From contig CAMOEE010000054.1 in assembly GCA_946611835.1 (NCBI GenBank), positions 1 to 13,005 of the forward strand: DNA of 13,005 nt, in the 5' to 3' direction. The position numbers and the translations under genes are program-made. Below the pieces are notes generated by a model, which ran no database searches, had not been told where the DNA came from, and saw only the letters and a program-made list of their open reading frames with translations. Below, piece after piece: positions 6,203-12,931 of the stretch. The stretch's first letter is position 1, and every line of letters starts with the position of its first letter. The stretch comes from an uncultured Treponema sp. GTDB lineage: Bacteria; Spirochaetota; Spirochaetia; Treponematales; Treponemataceae.

Positions 6203-7243
6203 CTATCTTCGACCAAATGCCTCTAGGTTCGCTAATCCACGTTTAAATTGCGGTATTCTTGCACATGCTGTTGTGTCCCAGTCACTTCGGTCTCCCCGTT
6301 TGAGAAAGTGATATGCCACTCCTGCAATCATGGCCCCGTTATCGCCGCAGAGCTTTAAAGGCGGGAATATGCACTTGATGTCCGTTCGCTCGGCAAGCAA
6401 TGCACGAAGGCGGGAATTTGCCGCAACTCCGCCACCAGCGACAACGGTTTTAAGGCCTGTGTCCTCGATTGCGCGGAAAAGACGGCTCGTGAGGGTTTTA
6501 CAGGCAGTTTCCTGAAAGGCCGCGCAGATGTTTTCGTTTGTTTTTTCGTAACCCGGTTTTAGGAACATGTCTGCCTGATGAATTACTGCCGTTTTGAGAC
6601 CGGAGAAGGAGACATCGTAGCGGTTTGAGTCCCTTTTATCGAGTTTTGCAACCGGGAATGCGAAAGATTTGGGGTCTCCGCTCTGGGCAAGTTTGTCGAT
6701 GACCACTCCGCCAGGATATCCAAGCCCGTAGAATTTGCTGACTTTGTCAAAGGCCTCGCCGACGCTGTCATCGATTGTGGTTCCCAGAACTTCAAGATCA
6801 TCGAATCCATTTACTTTTGCGATTATTGAGTGACCGCCAGAAACGAGAAGCCCCAGGTAAGGATATTCTATGTCGTTGGCAAGATGAGCCGCATACATGT
6901 GGCCCAGCATGTGATTGATTGCGATGAAAGGCTTGTTTGTCGCCCATGCGAGGGTTTTCCCAAAAGTGAGGCCCACAAGAAGACTTCCCATGAGGCCGGG
7001 ACGGTTTGTTGCAGCTATAGCATCAATTTCATCGAGGCTCATGTTGGCTTCGGTCAAAGCCTGTCTTACTACAGGCAAAATCCATTCGGCGTGCTTGCGG
7101 CTTGCAATCTCCGGCACGACTCCCTTGTAAACCTGATGAAAAGGAATCTGTGTCGCCACTACATTCGAGATGATTTTCTTTCCGTCTTCAACAATCGCAC
7201 ATGCTGTCTCGTCACAGCTGGATTCAATTCCAAGAACTTTCAT
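6203..7243 (-). CDS. tsaD: tRNA N6-adenosine threonylcarbamoyltransferase
   Basis: 346 residues, normal for TsaD (Kae1/Gcp family). With TsaB and TsaE it transfers threonylcarbamoyl from TC-AMP to A37 of ANN-decoding tRNAs, an essential cytoplasmic modification. Visible features are the N-terminal IESSCDETA with Asp11, the metal-binding His pair in NHMLGHMYAAH (H111, H115), the VSGGHS segment near 135-139, DSVGEAFDKV (159-168), AGGGVAANSRLR (269-280) and CGDNGAMIA with Asp301. The ATG is preceded by AGAGGAAAAT, a good ribosome binding site that overlaps the stop region of the upstream gene 8 nt away, so expression is coupled to it. The terminal 15 codons occur again 90 bp downstream, suggesting a local duplication at the gene end. 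Confidence 0.96.
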   Translation of the reverse strand: MKVLGIESSCDETACAIVEDGKKIISNVVATQIPFHQVYKGVVPEIASRKHAEWILPVVRQALTEANMSLDEIDAIAATNRPGLMGSLLVGLTFGKTLAWATNKPFIAINHMLGHMYAAHLANDIEYPYLGLLVSGGHSIIAKVNGFDDLEVLGTTIDDSVGEAFDKVSKFYGLGYPGGVVIDKLAQSGDPKSFAFPVAKLDKRDSNRYDVSFSGLKTAVIHQADMFLKPGYEKTNENICAAFQETACKTLTSRLFRAIEDTGLKTVVAGGGVAANSRLRALLAERTDIKCIFPPLKLCGDNGAMIAGVAYHFLKRGDRSDWDTTACARIPQFKRGLANLEAFGRR

Positions 7244-7251
7244 ATTTTCCT

Positions 7252-8532
7252 CTATCTTAACATGCTTGGTGTCGCAAATCTGTATCCTGCAGCCCTCATT
7301 TCCGGGTACATCTCGCTGAGCAAGTCTGGCAGAATCTTCACGCTTTTATCGACATGACCGATTACCAGAGCCTTTCCGTGCCTGTTGGCATAGGCCAGAG
7401 TTTCCATGATTCTTTCAAGCATTTTTGCCCTGTCTATGTCGTTGTCGAGATAGGGCCCTGCTTTTTCAAAAATCTTCATGTCACGCTCTAGGGCTGCCTG
7501 AGGAGCCTTTGTGTCTGCCGTCGTTCGTGAGTCAAAAAAGTATATTCCTTTTTCGGCACAAACTTCAAGAACCGCACCGATTTTTATTTCGTTTGATGTG
7601 ATGAGGGAGCCCTCATGATTGTTCATTCCCCTTACCCCGGGTCCGAGTTCCAGAAGATTCTCTTTGACAATGGAAGCTATCTGGTAAGAATTCATGTCAG
7701 CAGTGATTTTCCCCGGTCCCGGGTCGAGGCTGAGGTTCATGGACTGCATAGGCTGGTGCAAAATCAATTCTTTTCCAGAAGCTCTTATAGCCTCGGCACA
7801 TGCCCTTGTCTGAGGAAGCTTTGGCAAAACTGCAATCGTAATCGGGAAGGGCAGTGAGGTGTATTTTTTTGTGTTCTCCACGCTCCGACCCGCATCATCG
7901 ATTACGATTACGATTGTCGCTCCGTTTTCTGCCTGAGGAATGTTGAATCTGTTTCTGGGCACATGCTGCTGAATCGTCTCCTGCTCTTTAGGTGGCCTGA
8001 CTGAAGCAAGCTGGGAGTTCTTGTTTTGTGGCGCAGCGTTTCTTACGACTGGAGCCTGATTTGCAGGAATTGTTTTGACCACATTAGTCTCTTTGACTTC
8101 TTGTGGGGTGACTTTCGCTTTAGGTACAGATGAAGTTTTTTGTGTGACCGATTCTGTTTTGGGAGCCTTTACTGGTTGAGTTTTCTCAGGCTGAGCTTTT
8201 AGGGGCTGAGTCTTCACCGACTGAGCCTTCACCGTTTCAGAAGAAGACTTTTCGGGTGCAGACGTTTTTGGGACAGGCGTTTTTGGCTCAGCTGTTTTTG
8301 CCACAAGAGCTGTTTTCTGAGGCTTTCGCTCTTCCTGAGGATTCAAGGCTATGCTTAAGCCAATCGCAATCACGCAGATTCCGCAGATAAGTCCGCAGAG
8401 CATGGCGACCCTGCTCTTTGCCAGCACTACTTTTGGCTTTTTTGCCCTGCGTGTAGCCGTGCGTTTTTTTGCAGGAGAAGATTTTCTTGTCGTGGTGGAT
8501 TTCTGTGTCCGTTTAGGAGAGCTGTCTGGCAT
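7252..8532 (-). CDS. Membrane-anchored divergent polysaccharide deacetylase (DUF610 family)
   Basis: 426 residues. A strongly basic N-terminal tail (1-41, many Lys/Arg/Ser/Thr) precedes a single transmembrane segment at about 42-63. A long low-complexity linker rich in Lys, Pro, Gln and Thr follows (65-200) with short imperfect repeats such as VKAQSVKTQPLKAQPEKTQP (101-120). The C-terminal domain (204-426) has hallmarks of the divergent polysaccharide deacetylase family: VIVIDDAG with Asp212/213, LILHQPM with His259, GMNNHEGS (302-309), FFDSRTT (332-338) and VIGHVDKS with His393. It should lie in the periplasm, tethered to the inner membrane, and act on a cell-envelope glycan. Activity of this family is poorly established, and the linker suggests spanning or binding peptidoglycan. 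There is no Shine-Dalgarno sequence before the ATG. It forms a coupled pair with tsaD. Confidence 0.85.
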   Translation of the reverse strand: MPDSSPKRTQKSTTTRKSSPAKKRTATRRAKKPKVVLAKSRVAMLCGLICGICVIAIGLSIALNPQEERKPQKTALVAKTAEPKTPVPKTSAPEKSSSETVKAQSVKTQPLKAQPEKTQPVKAPKTESVTQKTSSVPKAKVTPQEVKETNVVKTIPANQAPVVRNAAPQNKNSQLASVRPPKEQETIQQHVPRNRFNIPQAENGATIVIVIDDAGRSVENTKKYTSLPFPITIAVLPKLPQTRACAEAIRASGKELILHQPMQSMNLSLDPGPGKITADMNSYQIASIVKENLLELGPGVRGMNNHEGSLITSNEIKIGAVLEVCAEKGIYFFDSRTTADTKAPQAALERDMKIFEKAGPYLDNDIDRAKMLERIMETLAYANRHGKALVIGHVDKSVKILPDLLSEMYPEMRAAGYRFATPSMLR

Positions 8533-8543
8533 AGAATGGCACT

Positions 8544-8572
8544 ATTTTAGCGTTTTTTTCCCTTCTATGCAA
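8544..8572 (-). promoter_or_regulatory. Predicted promoter of the deacetylase-tsaD pair
   Basis: On the minus strand TTGCAT (8572-8567), a 17-nt spacer, then TAAAAT (8549-8544). The expected start is near 8537, giving a 5' leader of only about 5 nt before the ATG at 8532. Confidence 0.5.
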
Positions 8573-8606
8573 ACTTGGGTATCCGTGCGGTCACTTTCGG
8601 GCAGTT

Positions 8607-9431
8607 TTATGCCGTGTACAGCTCCGTGTTTTTTTCGGATACCGCTTCCTTGATTTTCTTCAGGGCTTTGATTTCTGTCTGGCGGATTGTCTCGGCCGAA
8701 ACACCCAGAGAAGAGCCTATTTCACGCAATGTCGGCGCATGAACTTTTCCGTCAAAGTTGTAGCGGCTTGAAATTACATATTGTTCCTTGTCAGAAAGGT
8801 TTGCAATCAGCTGCTTGATGTTGCTTTTGGCTATTTCAAGGAAGAAAATTCTCTCCGGGTTGTAAGTGAAGTCCGGAATCAGCTCTCCTATTGTAGCTGA
8901 GCCGTCTTCAGTACACTCGCAGTCCAGGCTTGTGTAAGAAAAAAGACAGCTGAGAGCATCTTTAAGCTCAGCCGTGCTAATACCGAGATATTTTGCCAGC
9001 TCTTCATTTGATGATTTTTTGTTATCGATGCTTTTGTATTCGTTTTTGACATTCGAAAGCCGCCGGAGCACTTCTTCTTTTCGCTGGGGAATACTGATTA
9101 TTGCGGTCTTGTTATGTAAAAAACGCAGCATGTATTGCAAAATCCATGGGTAAGCGTAGGTTGAGAATCTTGTGTTGTATTTTGGTGAGAATTTTTCTGC
9201 GGCAGCCATGAGACCTATGTTTCCTTCCTGAATCAGGTCCATTTCAGAGACCTTGTAAGTCTTTTTGAATTTGCCGGCAATGCTGACGACCAGACGAAGG
9301 TTTGAGTTTATGAGCTCCTTCAGTGCCTTTTTATCTCCCCGGGAGATTTTCCCGGCAATCTCGCGCTCTTTTTCACCGTCAAGAAGTGGATATTTTTGAA
9401 TCTGGCTCAAATACATTTCATACATTTTCAT
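8607..9431 (-). CDS. RNA polymerase sigma factor, sigma-70 family (RpoS/RpoD-like)
   Basis: 274 residues from the start chosen here. A region 1.2-like segment (about 3-35, MYLSQIQKYPLLDGEKE) is followed by region 2: NLRLVVSIAGKF, then DLIQEGNIGLMAAAEKF (65-81) for core binding and FSTYAYPWILQYMLR (89-103) for -10 recognition. Region 3 runs about 113-190, and region 4 (about 205-265) has a helix-turn-helix (TLREIGSSLGVSAETIRQTE). There is no large region 1.1 or non-conserved insert, so it is an alternative group 2/3 factor, not the main housekeeping one. The frame stays open to a TTG at 9488, but that base lies within the promoter. The ATG at 9431 has GGGAG 8 nt upstream and is the better start. 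Whether it is a true RpoS equivalent cannot be settled from sequence alone. Confidence 0.9.
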   Translation of the reverse strand: MKMYEMYLSQIQKYPLLDGEKEREIAGKISRGDKKALKELINSNLRLVVSIAGKFKKTYKVSEMDLIQEGNIGLMAAAEKFSPKYNTRFSTYAYPWILQYMLRFLHNKTAIISIPQRKEEVLRRLSNVKNEYKSIDNKKSSNEELAKYLGISTAELKDALSCLFSYTSLDCECTEDGSATIGELIPDFTYNPERIFFLEIAKSNIKQLIANLSDKEQYVISSRYNFDGKVHAPTLREIGSSLGVSAETIRQTEIKALKKIKEAVSEKNTELYTA

Positions 9432-9471
9432 AATAAAAACTCCCAGAAAAGAATCCGTGTGAAAAATTATA

Positions 9472-9488
9472 AGCAAGAAGTGTGCCAA
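9472..9488 (-). promoter_or_regulatory. Sigma-54-type (-24/-12) promoter of the sigma factor gene
   Basis: On the minus strand TTGGCAC, five bases (ACTTC), then TTGCT: the -24/-12 consensus with exactly 10 nt between the GG and GC pairs. Transcription would start about 12 nt past the GC, near 9461, leaving a 30-nt leader with a good ribosome binding site. A TATAAT (9466-9471) overlaps downstream but has only a weak -35 partner (TTCAGA, 18-nt spacer). Confidence 0.7.
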
Positions 9489-9699
9489 GTCTGAAAACGG
9501 AGAACTGAAAGTGGAAAACTGAAAGATAAAATTTTGTAATATAAGAAATTAGATTTTTGTGATACGAAAAATTCTAGGAAAAATAAAATTCAAAATAGCG
9601 TACAAATTTTAATACAAAGTGCAAATTCTGTATAAATTTGTGCACACTTGCGATGAAAAAATTAGAAGTGTATGAAATTTTATACGGAGCAGATTAATT

Positions 9700-9840
9700 G
9701 GCCCCGGCTGTTCTGCCCTTACGCCTTCGCAGCATAGCTGCTCGGAGACTCGCTCAAAATCTGTCTCACAGATTTTGCCCCTTTCGGGTCGCTCCCTACG
9801 CTCACGCTCATTGCCACCTGCAGACGTTCGGCAAGTTTGA
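9700..9840. repeat. GC-rich hairpin repeat element (probably dispersed)
   Basis: A cluster of small perfect hairpins with 3- to 4-nt loops: GCAGC-ATA-GCTGC (9729-9741), AAAATCTGT-CTC-ACAGATTTT (9756-9776), and on the minus strand CCC-GAAA-GGG just beyond. Composition differs sharply from the AT-rich flanks. It shares ACGCTCATTGCC (9804-9815) at 11 of 12 positions with the insertion inside the pseudouridine synthase gene (10851-10862, other strand), suggesting one repeat family. Boundaries are approximate. Confidence 0.6.
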
Positions 9841-9892
9841 TGCTCTATAGCCAGGCCGCATTTTCTTCCTGATAAATAATTTAACGCACCAT

Positions 9893-9920
9893 TTAACAAT
9901 TTCAAGTTTTTTGCTAAAAT
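9893..9920 (+). promoter_or_regulatory. Promoter of thrH
   Basis: TTAACA (9893-9898), a 16-nt spacer, then TAAAAT (9915-9920) preceded by TGC (extended -10). Predicted start near 9927, giving a 26-nt leader that carries the GAGGA ribosome binding site. Confidence 0.6.
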
Positions 9921-9952
9921 TATCGAAAAATTTGCAAAATTGAGGAAAGAAT

Positions 9953-10558
9953 ATGTTTGTAACTTGTTTGGATATGGAAGGAGTTCTGGTTCCGGAGATT
10001 TGGATTGCCTTTGCCGAGGAGTCTGGAATTCCGGAGCTTAAGCGAACCACACGAGACGAGCCTGATTATGACAAGCTCATGCAGTGGCGAATCGGAATCT
10101 TGAAGGAGCATGGACTTACGCTCAAAGACATTCAGAATACAATCGCCAGGATTGATCCGCTTCCGGGCGCAAAGGAATTTCTTGATAAGCTCCGGGAAAA
10201 GTGCCAGACAATCATTTTGAGCGACACTTTTGAGGAATTTGCGGCTCCTCTTATGAAGAAAATGGGGCTTCCGACAATCTTCTGTAACTCTCTTGAAGTT
10301 GACGAAAAGGGCTTTATCGTAAGCCACAAAATGCGCTGCGCTCAGTCCAAGCTCACGACCGTAAAAGCCCTTCAGTCAATCGGCTTTGAGACAATCGCCG
10401 CCGGAGACAGCTACAACGACCTGGCCATGATTCAGGCAAGCAAGGCCGGCTTCCTCTTCCGCACCACCGACAAAATCAAGGCTGACTTCCCGAACCTCCC
10501 TGCATTCACGGAGTTCGACGAGCTTTACGAAGCCATCTGTAAGGTGCTGGGAAAATAA
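9953..10558 (+). CDS. thrH: ThrH-type phosphoserine phosphatase / homoserine phosphotransferase
   Basis: 201 residues, matching the length and sequence character of Pseudomonas ThrH, a HAD-superfamily enzyme that dephosphorylates phosphoserine and can move the phosphate to homoserine. The family-specific start (CLDMEGVLVPEIWIAFAE) carries motif I with Asp7 and Glu9. Motif II is LSDT (89-92), the conserved Lys is in QSKLTTVKAL (131-140), and motif IV is GDSYND (151-156). The segment TTRDEPDYDKLM (32-43) is also typical. Role: serine or threonine synthesis in the cytoplasm. GAGGA lies 8 nt before the ATG, with a good extended -10 promoter upstream. It is monocistronic and convergent with the pseudouridine synthase gene. 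Which of the two activities dominates cannot be told from sequence. Confidence 0.92.
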   Translation: MFVTCLDMEGVLVPEIWIAFAEESGIPELKRTTRDEPDYDKLMQWRIGILKEHGLTLKDIQNTIARIDPLPGAKEFLDKLREKCQTIILSDTFEEFAAPLMKKMGLPTIFCNSLEVDEKGFIVSHKMRCAQSKLTTVKALQSIGFETIAAGDSYNDLAMIQASKAGFLFRTTDKIKADFPNLPAFTEFDELYEAICKVLGK

Positions 10559-10611
10559 CCACGGATTACACAGTTGAACACAGATTTTTTGAACTGCGTC
10601 CGATTGTGCGA

Positions 10612-11484
10612 TTAATTCTTTTCTGATAATTTCTGAATTTCTTCTTCGGTGAGTTCACGGTAACCACCGGGGGAGAGTGAAGGATCAAGTTCAAGATTTC
10701 CCATCTTTACTCGCTTAAGATAAACGACCTCGTTTCCAAGCTGGGCGAACATACGCTTTACCTGATGGAATTTGCCCTCGTAAATCGTAAGAAGGCAGTC
10801 GATATGACGCTTCCCCTGCGGTAGGGCATGGAAGCCCGAAGTAGCCGCAAGGCTATGAGCGTTAGCGAAGGTTGGAACGCCCGACGGCGTAGCCGTACCG
10901 CCCTCATTCCTAATTCCTAACTCCTCACTTCTAACTATAAACTCTATCTCGCTTGGCTGGGCATCAAATCCCTCTTCATTGCCTTCCCGATCAATCCAGA
11001 AGCCTTTCGAGAACTTTTCGCTGTATTTCTGCTTTTCTTCTTCGGTAAGGCTGTCACGAAGGCCGACAGCGTAAGTTTTTGGTGCGTGAGTTTTGGGAGA
11101 GAGAAGGCGGTGGGTGAGCTTTCCGTCGGTGGTGAGAATGAGAAGCCCCTCAGTGTCGATGTCGAGCCGGCCCATGCAGTGAAGGTCTCCGCCAAGAAAT
11201 TTGTGCCGCATGGATTCGTCCAGCAGGTCAAAGACAGTCTGATGTTCGCCGTCCTTGTTCGCGCAGACCACATTCTGGCACTTGTTCATCATAATGTAGA
11301 CATCGTGCTGCAGCTTGATTTCCTCGTCGTCAACGCAGACAAGATCTTTTTCAATGTTGAGCTGAAAACCTGAGTCGTAGACGAATTTGCCGTTGACGGT
11401 GACTCGCTCATCCCGGAGCAGTTTTTTTACATCCTTGCGAGAGCCGAAACCGTGATGTGATAAGATTTTGTCGATTCTGTCCAT
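10612..11484 (-). CDS. RsuA-family pseudouridine synthase with in-frame repeat insertion
   Basis: 290 residues, about 40 longer than usual for RsuA/RluB/RluE/RluF relatives. An N-terminal S4 RNA-binding domain (1-60, RIDKILSHHGFGSRKDVKKLL) is followed by the catalytic domain with GRLDIDTEGLLILTTDG (105-121; catalytic Asp108) and the late motif EGKFHQVKRMF (236-246). It converts a specific uridine to pseudouridine in rRNA; the exact target is not evident. Between EFIV (181-184) and HIDCLLTIYEG (227 onward) sits a stretch of about 42 residues unlike the family, encoded by hairpin-rich repeat DNA at about 10810-10936, with the frame kept. The gene begins 15 nt after citrate synthase on the same strand, so it is probably co-transcribed. 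No clear Shine-Dalgarno sequence precedes its ATG. Confidence 0.9.
   Translation of the reverse strand: MDRIDKILSHHGFGSRKDVKKLLRDERVTVNGKFVYDSGFQLNIEKDLVCVDDEEIKLQHDVYIMMNKCQNVVCANKDGEHQTVFDLLDESMRHKFLGGDLHCMGRLDIDTEGLLILTTDGKLTHRLLSPKTHAPKTYAVGLRDSLTEEEKQKYSEKFSKGFWIDREGNEEGFDAQPSEIEFIVRSEELGIRNEGGTATPSGVPTFANAHSLAATSGFHALPQGKRHIDCLLTIYEGKFHQVKRMFAQLGNEVVYLKRVKMGNLELDPSLSPGGYRELTEEEIQKLSEKN
10810..10936 (-). repeat. Hairpin repeat inserted in frame in the pseudouridine synthase gene
   Basis: The DNA encoding residues about 184-225 contains small hairpins GGGC-ATGGAA-GCCC (10824-10837), TAGCC-GCAA-GGCTA (10842-10855) and ACGGC-GTA-GCCGT (10884-10896). An A/G-rich quasi-tandem tract follows (on the minus strand GAGTTAGGAATTAGGAATGAG). 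This style matches intergenic repeat DNA at 9700-9840, not coding sequence nearby. The open frame is retained through the whole element. Edges are uncertain by several bases. Confidence 0.75.
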
Positions 11485-11499
11485 ATTACAAGAAATATC

Positions 11500-12852
11500 T
11501 TATCTTTTCTCAATGGGAACATATTCCCTTTCTGCGGAAATATTCTTGTATGCCGGACGGTAAATCTTTCCGCCTGCTACGATTTCCTCGATTCGGTGGG
11601 CGCTCCAGCCTGCGATTCGTGAGATTGCGAAAATCGGAGTGAATAGCTCGCGGGGAATATTGAGCATTGAATAAATGAAGCCTGAGTAGAGGTCAACATT
11701 GGCGCAGATTTTCTTTCCGTCGCCGTGTTTTTCGTAGAGAATGTCCGGGCTGAACTTTTCGACCATTTTGTAGAGGTTATATTCTTCGTCGAGGCCTTTT
11801 TCGTGGGCGAGTTTTGCGGCCCTGTCACGGAGAATTGTCGCACGGGGGTCATTGACTGTATAGATTGCGTGTCCCATTCCGTAGATGAGTCCTGTGTGGT
11901 TGAAGGCTTCCTTGTTGACGATTTTCTGCAGGTATGATTTTACCTCGTTTTCGTTCGACCAGTCTTTTACATTCTCCTTGATGTTGTCCATCATTTCTGC
12001 GACCTGAATGTTCGCTCCACCGTGACGACGGCCTTTGAGTGAGCCGACTGCCGCCCCGATTGCCGAATATGTGTCGGTGTCAGCGGAAGAAACTACATGT
12101 ACTGTGAGGGAAGAGTTGTTACCGCCGCCATGCTCTGCATGAAGAATGAGAGCAAGGTCAAGGAGCTTTGCTTCCTCATCGGTGAAAGCCTTGTTGTTTC
12201 GGATGAGGCGAAGGAAATTCTCTGCCGTTGAAAGTTCCGGAAGCGGGTTGTGGATGTACATTGATTTTCCGTCGTAGTAACGGCGTTTTGCCTGATAAGC
12301 GTAGGCCGTGAGGGTAGAGAAGCGTGATATAAGCTCGATACACTGGCGCAAAACATTTGAGAGGGAGCGGTCTTCCGGGTTTGAGTCGTAAGAATATGAG
12401 GCGAGGACTCCTCGGGCAAGCTTGTTCATGATATCGGCGGAAGGTGCCTTCATAATCATGTCCTCGGTGAAGTTTTCCGGCAAAGTTCGCAGGTGGCCCA
12501 GGTAATTTTTGAAAGTGTCAAGCTCGGCCTGGGTCGGAAGCTCGCCAAATAATAGAAGATAAACGCACTGCTCATAGCCGAACTGGTTGTGAGCCTCGGC
12601 ATCGTTAATCAAAGACTCCACATTGTAGCCGCGGTAGACGAGGCGGCCGGGAATTGCAATTTTCTTTCCGTCCTGAACTTCGTAGCCGACTACATCACCG
12701 ATGCTGGTAAGTCCGACAAGAACGCCGGTGCCGTTTGCGTTTCGTAAGCCCCGTTTGACATCGTATTTGTCGTAAAGGCTTTTGTCGATTGGGTCATTTC
12801 GTTCCGCAAGTACGGACAATCTGCCGATAAACAAACTTTCTGATTCTGTCAT
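11500..12852 (-). CDS. gltA: Citrate synthase
   Basis: 450 residues. The enzyme condenses acetyl-CoA and oxaloacetate to citrate in the cytoplasm. In a fermentative spirochaete it more likely serves 2-oxoglutarate/glutamate synthesis than a full TCA cycle (inference). The catalytic triad is visible: His241 in HAEHGGGNNSS (238-248), His328 in YGMGHAIY (324-331) and Asp387 in NVDLYSG (385-391). LKGRRHGGAN (272-281) is the substrate-binding loop, and GRLVYRGYNVESL (69-81) is also typical. The N-terminal stretch of about 60 residues with GLTSIGDVVGYE fits the longer bacterial forms. A 2-methylcitrate synthase activity is possible but less likely without prp genes nearby. GGGAG lies 7 nt before the ATG. 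The promoter and a palindrome lie upstream, and a pseudouridine synthase gene follows after 15 nt. Confidence 0.95.
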   Translation of the reverse strand: MTESESLFIGRLSVLAERNDPIDKSLYDKYDVKRGLRNANGTGVLVGLTSIGDVVGYEVQDGKKIAIPGRLVYRGYNVESLINDAEAHNQFGYEQCVYLLLFGELPTQAELDTFKNYLGHLRTLPENFTEDMIMKAPSADIMNKLARGVLASYSYDSNPEDRSLSNVLRQCIELISRFSTLTAYAYQAKRRYYDGKSMYIHNPLPELSTAENFLRLIRNNKAFTDEEAKLLDLALILHAEHGGGNNSSLTVHVVSSADTDTYSAIGAAVGSLKGRRHGGANIQVAEMMDNIKENVKDWSNENEVKSYLQKIVNKEAFNHTGLIYGMGHAIYTVNDPRATILRDRAAKLAHEKGLDEEYNLYKMVEKFSPDILYEKHGDGKKICANVDLYSGFIYSMLNIPRELFTPIFAISRIAGWSAHRIEEIVAGGKIYRPAYKNISAEREYVPIEKR

Positions 12853-12864
12853 TCAAGGCTCCCT

Positions 12865-12880
12865 TTGCATATTTATGCAA
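12865..12880. promoter_or_regulatory. Palindromic operator candidate in the citrate synthase leader
   Basis: TTGCATA (12865-12871) and TATGCAA (12874-12880) form a 7-bp inverted repeat with a 2-bp centre. It lies about 15-30 nt downstream of the predicted transcription start and directly abuts the ribosome binding site, so a bound repressor could block transcription. The regulator is unknown. Confidence 0.45.
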
Positions 12881-12902
12881 TTTTTATGAAAATATGTCTA
12901 TA

Positions 12903-12931
12903 ATTATACAAATTTGTGCATATCGTTGCAA
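12903..12931 (-). promoter_or_regulatory. Promoter of citrate synthase
   Basis: On the minus strand TTGCAA (12931-12926), a 17-nt spacer, then a perfect TATAAT (12908-12903). Predicted start near 12896, giving a leader of about 43 nt. Confidence 0.65.

Larger units (their letters stand above)
9489..9952. other. Intergenic region between divergent sigma factor and thrH genes
   Basis: About 460 bp without a convincing gene. The left part (to about 9690) is AT-rich, with a short tandem A/G-rich repeat near 9500-9527 (GAGAACTGAAAGTG then GAAAACTGAAAGAT). The middle (about 9700-9840) is an abruptly GC-richer hairpin repeat described separately. The right end holds the thrH promoter. Open frames crossing the hairpin element look like artefacts of its composition. 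Confidence 0.7.

Noticed and set aside
6114..6250. CRISPR-like direct repeat
   Set aside because: There are only two copies, one of which is the coding end of tsaD, with no regular spacers and no cas genes.
9432..9488. N-terminal extension of the sigma factor from a TTG at 9488
   Set aside because: The first base of that start is within the -24/-12 promoter, it has no ribosome binding site, and the added residues do not resemble sigma region 1. The ATG at 9431 has GGGAG at good spacing.
9609..9905. 98-codon minus-strand open frame across the hairpin repeat
   Set aside because: It runs through hairpin repeat DNA and into AT-rich sequence with low-complexity Glu/Arg content. No ribosome binding site or family resemblance was seen, and it overlaps the thrH promoter.
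10571..10596. Terminator between convergent thrH and the pseudouridine synthase gene
   Set aside because: CAGTTGAA and TTGAACTG can form a stem with one mismatch, but no T tract follows on either strand, so the case for termination is too weak to list as a feature.
11484..11510. Separate promoter for the pseudouridine synthase gene (TTGAGA, 17 nt, TGTAAT)
   Set aside because: The hexamers fit loosely, but the predicted start would fall after the ATG. Co-transcription from citrate synthase 15 nt upstream is simpler.
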